From Nanobdellota archaeon (GTDB lineage: Archaea; Nanobdellota; Nanobdellia; SCGC-AAA011-G17; GW2011-AR20), in assembly GCA_018819375.1 (NCBI GenBank), contig JAHJQH010000047.1, forward strand, positions 1 through 5,837: DNA of 5,837 nucleotides. Direction: 5' to 3'. The position numbers and the translations under genes were made by a program. This document shows, one piece after another, positions 1 through 5,037 of this stretch (positions are counted from its first letter, which is position 1; each line of letters opens with the position of its first letter). The notes under the pieces were generated by a model. That model had not been told where the DNA came from. It saw nothing but the letters and a program-made list of their open reading frames with translations, and searched no databases.

Positions 1-240
1 CCTTACATAATTTTCTATAAAAAGGTCGATATCATCCTCAAAGATTTTTAGGTCTTTTATGTTATCAAAACTTATCCGTTTAATCCTGAGTTTTTTCTTT
101 TCTAAGTTGTCCAAAATATGGTTGGCCATAGTTGTTTTTCCGCATTGTCTTGTTCCAACTACAGCAATTATCTCCTTTACCCCAATATACTTTAAGATTT
201 CTTTTTCAAGAGACCTTTCTATATAAACTTCAGTTTCCAT
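1..240 (-). CDS. AAA_14/DUF4143-like P-loop ATPase, N-terminal part only
   Basis: An open frame runs from an ATG at 240 to the window edge, giving the first 80 residues with no stop. A short N-terminal helix rich in Glu and Lys (about residues 8-18) is followed by a beta strand (EIIAVVG) and a Walker A loop at residues 29-37, GTRQCGKTT, with K35 and T36 as the nucleotide-binding residues. The GxRQxGKTT form after an 'IIxVxGxRQ' strand is typical of the AAA_14 family, often fused to DUF4143 and common in archaea and bacteria as orphan ATPases of poorly known role. The Walker B motif and C-terminal domain lie outside the window, so family assignment rests on the P-loop region alone. A BRE/TATA pair sits about 27 bases before the ATG and there is no SD, so the transcript is probably leaderless. 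The 441-residue gene upstream is on the same strand, but a hairpin and this separate promoter suggest independent transcription. Confidence 0.8.
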   Translation of the reverse strand, partial: METEVYIERSLEKEILKYIGVKEIIAVVGTRQCGKTTMANHILDNLEKKKLRIKRISFDNIKDLKIFEDDIDLFIENYVR

Positions 241-249
241 AGAATTCTA

Positions 250-294
250 TTACCCCTACTATTATTTAAATCTTTCTAATTTTAGCAGGGGTAA
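250..294. repeat. Imperfect inverted repeat framing the TATA box (possible operator pair)
   Basis: The left arm TTACCCCTACTA (250-261) and right arm TAGCAGGGGTAA (283-294) are reverse complements over 12 bp with one mismatch (258/286). The 21-base space between them holds exactly the BRE/TATA of the ATPase gene. Arm centres are about 33 bp apart, near three helical turns. The left arm lies at the expected transcription start and the right arm just upstream of the BRE. A repressor bound to both arms could block TBP/TFB loading; that role is inference. A chance hairpin cannot be excluded. Confidence 0.5.
263..277 (-). promoter_or_regulatory. BRE/TATA promoter of the AAA_14-like gene
   Basis: Read on the minus strand, a purine-rich GAAAG (BRE-like) is followed by ATTTAAATA, centred about 27 bases before the ATG at 240. 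Archaeal transcription usually starts about 25 bases after the TATA box, which would put the first transcribed base at or next to the start codon and give a leaderless mRNA. Position and sequence are seen directly; promoter activity is inferred. Confidence 0.6.
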
Positions 295-319
295 AATAAA
301 GCTGCCGTATCAGGGCAGT
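288..319 (-). terminator. Hairpin plus T-rich tract downstream of the 441-residue gene
   Basis: On the minus strand CTGCC (318-314) and GGCAG (306-302) form a 5-bp stem with a 7-base loop, followed by CTTTATTTTA. It lies about 40 bases past the stop of the 441-residue gene and before the ATPase promoter. Archaeal termination depends mainly on T-rich stretches and the stem is short, so this is only a plausible terminator. The T-rich tract runs into the right arm of the inverted repeat. Confidence 0.35.
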
Positions 320-356
320 GTAGTGTTTTGTGGTTATCTAAGGACTTTTATGCTCT

Positions 357-1682
357 TTATATCACCTGTTCAGCTCTTTTAATCAATAATTCCCCCGCGT
401 AGATATCAATACCCTCTCTAAAATCCCACCATGTTTCTGCTCTCATTCTTCCATCACATCTTCTTTGATCATTAAATCCATAAGAAATACACATAGGGGT
501 TTTTTCATATCCTTTTGGGATTAAAACACTTCCTAAGGTGTCCATTATAGATCCCCAAACCTCTTGTTTATGTTTACCATAAAAAACATTAGCCCCTATC
601 ACAGTTTTATCTTCTAATTTAAGACCTTTTTCATCTATGTATCTTTTTATCCATCTATCTTGATATTCATATGAAACTTTACTTGTATGTTCTTTTTGTT
701 TTGTGGTTAAGAAATTTCTAACAAACTTCCCGATCCACAGCTGAGCACCCGGTATATCTGAATTGGTTAAGAATTGTCTTTTAAGTTCTTCAGAAAAACC
801 CTCTTGAAATGATTGATATATCTCAGAGATACTTCTAGTGTCTTCACCTACAAAAACTGACCCCTTTTGAGAATCATTAAGATAATGTTTTATAACAATA
901 AACTGAGAATCTTTTATTTGTCTTTGACCATAATAAGGCAATAAATCAATCCGTTCTGCTTCTTCATAAGGAATATTTTGCACTGCTAATTCATCTTCTT
1001 TTAGAACATGATTTAAAACAAAATGGTCAATATTTGGGAATTTATCATATATTGTAACTTTTTTATTTCCTAACTGAGATTTTTCTAGTTGATTTATGCA
1101 TTGTTCCAATCCTTCTGTGTTATGATGGTGCATAGCATACATAATCTTTGACCAAGCCCAGTCGGTTAATTCTTTATTTGAAAGTTTTCTAGCATTATCT
1201 AATACAAATCTCTGGTACACTTTCCCATCTAATGAAAAGAAATTAGAGTCTTGTAAGTTTGTGATGTCATAGGAAATAACATTTCCTACATATCCTTCAC
1301 ATATTCCCACATGAGGCATGTCCTTAGCAAGCAGTGTATCAAAAAAAGGTCTGTCAGACCTGACCACAAGAACTTTATCACCTGTAATCTCCATATTGTT
1401 ATTTCTTAATGAATTTATTGTTGGTATTGCTTGATGGATTCCTGCCTGAGAATCTATGAAATCAAGATATTTAGACCATTTTTCTCTTTCAGAAGGATGG
1501 ATTTTAATTTCATCTTCAGCAGGAAGACTATAAATAAAAAATCTATAAGTTTGAAGATTAGCTTTCCATTGCATTACTTTCCCTAATTTATCTGCAAGTT
1601 CAGGAGATTCTAATTCTAAGTGATCTATTAGATTTTCTGGCTTCTCAACAATTTCTCCTTGTTCATTTAAGTAGGTTTTCAT
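357..1682 (-). CDS. Uncharacterised 441-residue soluble protein
   Basis: I do not recognise this protein. It is one long uninterrupted frame with ATG at 1682 and TAA at 357-359. It shows no signal peptide, no hydrophobic run long enough to span a membrane, no P-loop and no evident zinc cluster, so it is probably cytoplasmic. The N-terminal third (about 1-130) mixes acidic helices with a strand-like stretch, DKVLVVRSDRPFF (102-114). The middle (about 160-300) is helical and includes MHHHN (184-188). The C-terminal part has VIGANVFYG (361-369) and a dense block at about 396-421 with two cysteines (C398, C409), CDGRMR and ETWWDF. The richness in Trp, Arg, Asp and Cys there suggests a conserved functional site, but I cannot name an activity. 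The start is supported by a TATA-like element about 27 bases upstream; no SD is present. Its DNA is more AT-rich than the mcm region. It is divergent from the 113-residue gene. Confidence 0.8.
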   Translation of the reverse strand: MKTYLNEQGEIVEKPENLIDHLELESPELADKLGKVMQWKANLQTYRFFIYSLPAEDEIKIHPSEREKWSKYLDFIDSQAGIHQAIPTINSLRNNNMEITGDKVLVVRSDRPFFDTLLAKDMPHVGICEGYVGNVISYDITNLQDSNFFSLDGKVYQRFVLDNARKLSNKELTDWAWSKIMYAMHHHNTEGLEQCINQLEKSQLGNKKVTIYDKFPNIDHFVLNHVLKEDELAVQNIPYEEAERIDLLPYYGQRQIKDSQFIVIKHYLNDSQKGSVFVGEDTRSISEIYQSFQEGFSEELKRQFLTNSDIPGAQLWIGKFVRNFLTTKQKEHTSKVSYEYQDRWIKRYIDEKGLKLEDKTVIGANVFYGKHKQEVWGSIMDTLGSVLIPKGYEKTPMCISYGFNDQRRCDGRMRAETWWDFREGIDIYAGELLIKRAEQVI

Positions 1683-1702
1683 ATTATTGATTGAGTTGGG
1701 GG

Positions 1703-1716
1703 TAAAACTTAAAACT
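1703..1716 (-). promoter_or_regulatory. Probable TATA element of the 441-residue gene
   Basis: The minus strand reads AGTTTTAAGTTTTA, with its centre about 27 bases before the ATG at 1682, the spacing seen at the other two leaderless genes here. The stretch directly downstream is TTTTACCCCC, resembling an arm of the inverted repeat at the ATPase promoter. It is a weaker TATA match than the others. Confidence 0.4.
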
Positions 1717-1803
1717 CTATTGTTTTTTAGCTCAAAATTAAGACTAATCCATCTTAGGCCAATCCCATTTTTTTAATCCCAAATTTATCACAGAAAAGAA
1801 TTA

Positions 1804-1846
1804 TGCCCCGTCCGGGAATCAACCAACCGGTAGGGGTACCGGGGTT
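1804..1846 (-). other. GC-rich island resembling a tRNA T-arm and acceptor end (relic or minihelix)
   Basis: In a very AT-rich spacer, the minus strand from 1824 to 1804 reads GGTTGATTCCCGG followed by ACGGGGCA. This is close to a tRNA 3' end (GGTTCGATTCCCGG, acceptor strand, discriminator A), lacking the C of the T-loop TTC. CCGG at 1830-1827 can pair with CCGG at 1815-1812 as a T-arm-like stem, and CCCCG (1844-1840) can pair with CGGGG (1810-1806) as a short acceptor-like stem. No D-arm, anticodon arm or matching 5' acceptor GCCCCGT is present, so this is not a working tRNA. A competing perfect hairpin, CCGGTA-GGGG-TACCGG (1827-1842), overlaps it and abuts the BRE/TATA of the plus-strand gene. 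It may therefore be a tRNA remnant, a structured element, or a regulator site. Confidence 0.35.
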
Positions 1847-1857
1847 AAGTTTAAATA
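1844..1857 (+). promoter_or_regulatory. BRE/TATA promoter of the 113-residue gene
   Basis: GTTAAG (BRE-like) runs into TTTAAATA at 1850-1857, centred about 27 bases before the ATG at 1881. This spacing argues for a leaderless transcript and decides the start: an in-frame ATG at 1803 lies upstream of the promoter. The perfect CCGGTA/TACCGG inverted repeat ends just before the BRE. Confidence 0.6.
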
Positions 1858-1880
1858 TCTTTTGGAACTTTATTATTAAT

Positions 1881-2222
1881 ATGATTCCAAGTGTTTCAAC
1901 AGAATTTAGAAGAAGGGTAGATGCTATAGTGAAAATAAATTCTTTAAAAGAACAACTTAAAGACATTCCTCTTAAGGAATTAAAAGGATTAGCAAGATCT
2001 ATCTTTGAAACTCATAAAGATGAAGAAGTAGGTGACACTCTTTTTAGAAATTCTCAAAATGACCTTTTTGTTTCTTCAGCAATTGTAGAAATAATAAAAG
2101 AAAAAGAAGGGGAAAAAGCAGTCTTTGAATTAACAGGACTTAGATATCCAATGTCTCTTAAAGAAAAAATAAAATATTCTTTTACAGGAAATCTTCCAAA
2201 ATATAATCCTTCTTGTGCTTAA
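1881..2222 (+). CDS. Uncharacterised small basic protein, 113 residues
   Basis: I do not recognise this protein. The frame is open further upstream to an ATG at 1803, but the TATA box at 1850-1857 puts transcription start near the ATG at 1881, and the 26 extra residues (rich in Pro and Gly) come from the GC-rich spacer, so I start at 1881. The product is almost wholly helical by composition: a Lys/Arg-rich N-terminal helix (about 8-28), a second helix (about 31-45), a third around 61-79 ending in KEKEGEKA, and a C-terminal tail around 90-113. There is no signal peptide, membrane segment or metal site; the single Cys is next to last. It could be a small DNA-binding or antitoxin-like adaptor, but nothing in the sequence proves it. 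It is divergent from the 441-residue gene and convergent with the RPA-like gene, so it is a single-gene unit. Confidence 0.65.
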   Translation: MIPSVSTEFRRRVDAIVKINSLKEQLKDIPLKELKGLARSIFETHKDEEVGDTLFRNSQNDLFVSSAIVEIIKEKEGEKAVFELTGLRYPMSLKEKIKYSFTGNLPKYNPSCA

Positions 2223-2241
2223 ATTTATTTCTAAGAAAATA

Positions 2242-2297
2242 CCCCCTCCTATAAGTTATTGCCCACAACCAACCTCACCCCAACCCCCAATCACCCC
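2242..2297 (-). other. G-rich minus strand at the end of the RPA-like gene (possible G-quadruplex)
   Basis: On the minus strand G runs of 4, 5, 4, 2, 2, 3 and 5 fall at 2297-2294, 2288-2284, 2281-2278, 2274-2273, 2270-2269, 2264-2262 and 2246-2242. Three long runs are separated by loops of 5 and 2 bases; the next GGG is 13 bases away, with two GG pairs between. It covers the last codons, stop and 3' flank of the RPA-like gene and fills most of the convergent spacer. Quadruplex folding is inferred from spacing only. Confidence 0.35.
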
Positions 2298-2953
2298 AAC
2301 AACCTATAAACTCCCTTGGTTTCGTAAATCTCGCCTTCATTCAGGAGTTCCTGAATTGCAGAATCTGTTTCTTCTTCAGGATAATCAATCTCTCTCTTGA
2401 TTTCATCAAAAGTCATTCCATTTCCTTTTTTCACGCAATCAAGAATCATCTGCCTTATGGAACCTATTTTAACAACTTCAACAACTTCAACAGAAGACTC
2501 TTCCTGAGCTTCAGGAAAATCATTAGCAACAAGTTTCCCTTCCTGCTTCTTGAATCCAACCTCTTTCTTGAATCCAAACTCCTTAATCAGTTCCAGCTTC
2601 CTGGCCAGCTCCCACTCAAAACAGACTTTTCTGACAACTTCAGGAGAAACAAATACTTCTCCATTAGAACTCTGCTTTAACCTGCCGACAACCAAGACAA
2701 CATCACCAAGACCCACATCTCTTATCCTCCTGACATCCTCACTCCACGCCTTGATTCTTATGCCAGCAGAACCATCATCCACAGTTAAGGAAACATAACT
2801 CTCTCCTTCACCATATTTTCCAACAATGCTCCCAACCAGATTAACCCTCGAAACTACATCACCCCAAACAACTAATCCGCCATTCTTAAATTCCGCATTA
2901 TTTAAATCAGAAATCCAGAGTTTATGCGCAATTTCCCTTATTTGACCATTCAT
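2291..2953 (-). CDS. RPA32-like single-strand DNA-binding protein (OB fold plus C-terminal winged helix)
   Basis: The 220-residue product fits the archaeal RPA-associated/RPA32-like family, which binds single-stranded DNA, usually with a larger RPA subunit, in replication and repair. The N-terminus (AHKLWISDL, residues 9-17) leads into an OB fold at about 32-112: VNLVGSIVGKY, a YVSLTVDDGSAGIRIKAW strand pair (53-70) with the typical acidic turn, and GDVVLVVGRL (83-92). A charged flexible linker (about 120-160) contains a duplicated EFGFKK/EVGFKK unit. Residues about 163-220 (IRQMILDCVKK, MTFDEIKREI, IQELLNEGEIYETKGVYRLL) form a winged-helix-like domain like the RPA32 C-terminus that binds partner proteins. 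ATG at 2953 follows the mcm stop after one base and has no clear SD, so it is probably translated by coupling to mcm. The larger RPA subunit is not in this window. Family call is confident; exact subunit name is not. Confidence 0.85.
   Translation of the reverse strand: MNGQIREIAHKLWISDLNNAEFKNGGLVVWGDVVSRVNLVGSIVGKYGEGESYVSLTVDDGSAGIRIKAWSEDVRRIRDVGLGDVVLVVGRLKQSSNGEVFVSPEVVRKVCFEWELARKLELIKEFGFKKEVGFKKQEGKLVANDFPEAQEESSVEVVEVVKIGSIRQMILDCVKKGNGMTFDEIKREIDYPEEETDSAIQELLNEGEIYETKGVYRLLG
2547..2582 (-). repeat. Two-copy 18-base tandem repeat in the RPA-like linker
   Basis: Bases 2547-2564 and 2565-2582 are near-identical 18-base units (TTCTTGAATCCAA at the start of each on the plus strand). 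In the protein they give six-residue units with GFKK at 127-130 and 133-136. It lies between the OB fold and the winged helix, so it probably lengthened a flexible linker by in-frame duplication. Confidence 0.7.
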
Positions 2954-2954
2954 C

Positions 2955-4967
2955 TTACAATCTGCTTATGACATTCCTTCTTGGCTCAAAAAGAAACCCT
3001 TCCCTCTTTAGTTTCTCGATGGATTCTTCTACTTGAGGTTCATTAATGCCTTTCTCTCCTGCTTCTGCAATTATGTCTTCAATTGGAATTGACTTCCCAA
3101 GCTTCTTCTCAAGATTCAGGATAAGGTCCCTGACAATCACTATTCTCGACCTCTCAGAAGCAGTGATGCCTGTAGAAATCCTGTCAATGTCTATTTGTCC
3201 TGTTTCATAATCAAATCCAACTTGCATCAGGCAGTATCTAAGGAGATTAATGGCCCTCTTAGCATCTTGCCTGCCAACTTTTTTTGACAATCTCGCTTTT
3301 GCAGAGCCTTCTGCCATCCTGACCAACGCCTCAAGCTGCCTCGCTGAAATAGGAATCGGTTTAATCTCTCTTTCTCCAGCTGTTTCCTTATTTCTTAATT
3401 CAACATAAAATTTCTTAATTTCTTCAACAGCATTATCTGTGAGGACAGGAGATACTTTTTGTCTCGCATATGCAAAATATTTTCTCAGGAATTTTGGTTC
3501 AATCTCACTAATTACCACTCCGGCATTCTGCTGAATTCTTAGGACATGAGATGCAATTTTTTCATCTGTCTCCCTGTTTGGCAGGTCCCTTATGGGAAAT
3601 ATGAGGTCAAACCTGTTGATTAATGCAGGAGGCAGGTTTATCTGTGATGCAATAGGAGCATATGGGTCAAATCTTCCTAACTTGGGATTTGCAGCTGCGA
3701 GTATGGTTGTCTCTGTCCTGAGTGTTGCCTGGATATTTGCCTTTGCTATGCTTAGGATTTGCTGTTCCATGCCTTCGTGCAAAGAAGAAGTATCTTCAAC
3801 ACTCATCTTATCCATTTCATCAATACATAAAACTCCCTTATTTGCCAAGACCATTGCTCCGCCTTCAAGAGCCCACCCTCTTAAAAAATCATCTTTCACG
3901 ACACTGGCAGTTATGCCGGCAGCAGTTGTAGACCTTCCTGCAACAAATCTTCCTTTTGGTGCTGTTTTTGAAACAAACTGGAGAATCTCACTTTTTCCAG
4001 CACCAGGGTCTCCGACCAGAAGAATGTGTATGTCTCCTCTTGTCCTTGTGCCGTCTCCCCTTATCTTTTTCACTCCCCCAAGCAACTGCAACACTATGGC
4101 CTCCTTAACTCTCTCGTGACCATATATTGAGGGAGCAATAGAATTGATTAATCTCTCATAAACAAGCGGGTCTTTCGCAAGACTTTTTATTTTAGTTCCT
4201 TCTTCTTCACTGACCTTCACTTCTTCAAAAGTTTCTTCAATAGATTCTATGTGATTTGCTTCCATGACAAGGTCAAAACGAACAGACTGCGCTCCTGTCT
4301 TAAGCATGATTGGAACTTCTTTGATAATCCCCACAACCCTTATTTTGTTTCCAGGTGTTGTCTTCATCTCCATCTTTGGCTCTACCAAATCTTCTTTTAA
4401 AAGAATAGATAACCTTTTTGGCTGCTCTCCTCCTTCAAGCATGTCAGGAGACTCTTCCATAACCAGTCTCTGAGCATCAACTAGCGCCTTGCTGATAAGC
4501 CTGAATTTACCTTTTCTCCCGCAACTGCATCTTGTTGGCTCTTTAAATCTCGTATCAAGTTGAAGTATGGAGATAATATTTCCACAAGAAGGGCATTCAA
4601 ATCTCGCAGAAACAACCTGCGGCCGCACATCAGAAGATTGCCTCACTAATCCTTCAATACAAATGAAATCATCTAAGTTATTGCTCCTGATATCTCTTAT
4701 CATTATGAACTGGCTCTTAGGCAGGTTAAAAAACCTGACTCTAAAATCAGTCTTAAATCCAAAATCAGAAACAGCAATTTCAGCTGCTTTCAGGACTTCT
4801 TCAGGTTCTTCCAACAAGAGATCTGCAAGTTCAGGCTCAAATTTCATAAGCATGGAAAAATCAATTTCCAGGCTCGGAATCCCTTTGTTATCCAGTTTAT
4901 GCATCTCTTTTCTGTAATCACTATCCAAAAATTCCTTAAATCTCTCTATTTGTTCAGAAGCATCCAC
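2955..4967 (-). CDS. mcm: MCM replicative DNA helicase
   Basis: This is the hexameric ATP-driven helicase that unwinds DNA at archaeal origins and forks. The frame is open from a GTG at 4985 (676 residues); I prefer the GTG at 4967 (670 residues) because AGGAGG sits six bases before it. Numbering from 4985, the N-terminal domain (about 8-250) holds a zinc site CPSC (131-134) and CSC (153-155) and the OB-fold DNA-binding region. The AAA+ core has Walker A GDPGAGKS (325-332), Walker B with the MCM signature IDEMDKM (388-394), sensor 1 N433 in AANP, the arginine-finger motif NRFD (457-460, usually SRFD), and a sensor-2 region at ISARQLEALVR (546-556). A C-terminal winged helix follows (about 605-676). 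Length and order of motifs match a complete archaeal MCM, with no intein or frameshift. It lies between tbp and the RPA-like gene on one strand; no promoter is visible in the 70-base gap to tbp, so co-transcription is likely. Confidence 0.97.
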   Translation of the reverse strand: MDASEQIERFKEFLDSDYRKEMHKLDNKGIPSLEIDFSMLMKFEPELADLLLEEPEEVLKAAEIAVSDFGFKTDFRVRFFNLPKSQFIMIRDIRSNNLDDFICIEGLVRQSSDVRPQVVSARFECPSCGNIISILQLDTRFKEPTRCSCGRKGKFRLISKALVDAQRLVMEESPDMLEGGEQPKRLSILLKEDLVEPKMEMKTTPGNKIRVVGIIKEVPIMLKTGAQSVRFDLVMEANHIESIEETFEEVKVSEEEGTKIKSLAKDPLVYERLINSIAPSIYGHERVKEAIVLQLLGGVKKIRGDGTRTRGDIHILLVGDPGAGKSEILQFVSKTAPKGRFVAGRSTTAAGITASVVKDDFLRGWALEGGAMVLANKGVLCIDEMDKMSVEDTSSLHEGMEQQILSIAKANIQATLRTETTILAAANPKLGRFDPYAPIASQINLPPALINRFDLIFPIRDLPNRETDEKIASHVLRIQQNAGVVISEIEPKFLRKYFAYARQKVSPVLTDNAVEEIKKFYVELRNKETAGEREIKPIPISARQLEALVRMAEGSAKARLSKKVGRQDAKRAINLLRYCLMQVGFDYETGQIDIDRISTGITASERSRIVIVRDLILNLEKKLGKSIPIEDIIAEAGEKGINEPQVEESIEKLKREGFLFEPRRNVISRL

Positions 4968-4973
4968 ATTTCC

Positions 4974-4979
4974 CCTCCT
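4974..4979 (-). promoter_or_regulatory. Shine-Dalgarno sequence that sets the mcm start
   Basis: The minus strand reads AGGAGG, then six bases, then GTG at 4967-4965. The upstream in-frame GTG at 4985 would place this SD inside the coding sequence and has no good SD of its own. This supports 4967 as the true start, six codons shorter. Confidence 0.7.
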
Positions 4980-5037
4980 AACCACCTCTTCTTACAAATG
5001 AGGATTGGACAGACTTTTCTTCTCTGTTTCCCTTTAT

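Noticed and set aside
1..1830. Integrated element on the left bounded by a tRNA-derived attachment site
   Set aside because: No integrase is visible and the tRNA-like fragment points the wrong way: its 5' side faces the core genes, not the ATPase and orphan gene.
1804..1846. Complete tRNA gene
   Set aside because: Only the T-arm and acceptor-like end is present; no D-arm, anticodon arm or 7-bp matching 5' acceptor strand follows on either strand.
1803..1880. Longer form of the 113-residue gene starting at ATG 1803
   Set aside because: The 26 extra residues are encoded by the GC-rich island and the TATA box; the expected transcript starts near 1881, so they would not be in the mRNA.
1754..1966. 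70-residue minus-strand frame with hydrophobic stretches
   Set aside because: It overlaps the promoter and start of the 113-residue gene, has no promoter of its own and looks like the complement of AT-rich spacer.
2215..2400. 61-residue plus-strand Pro-rich frame
   Set aside because: It reads the C-rich complement of the G-rich 3' end of the RPA-like gene; no start signal.
2547..2582. CRISPR-like repeat
   Set aside because: Only two directly abutting 18-base copies without spacers, in frame inside a coding sequence.
3592..4119. 175-residue frame on the plus strand
   Set aside because: It is antisense to the AAA+ core of mcm and has no promoter or known motif.
4968..5037. Separate promoter for mcm in the tbp-mcm gap
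   Set aside because: The 70 bases are purine-rich on the coding strand but contain no TATA-like box at a fitting distance; only the SD is recognisable.
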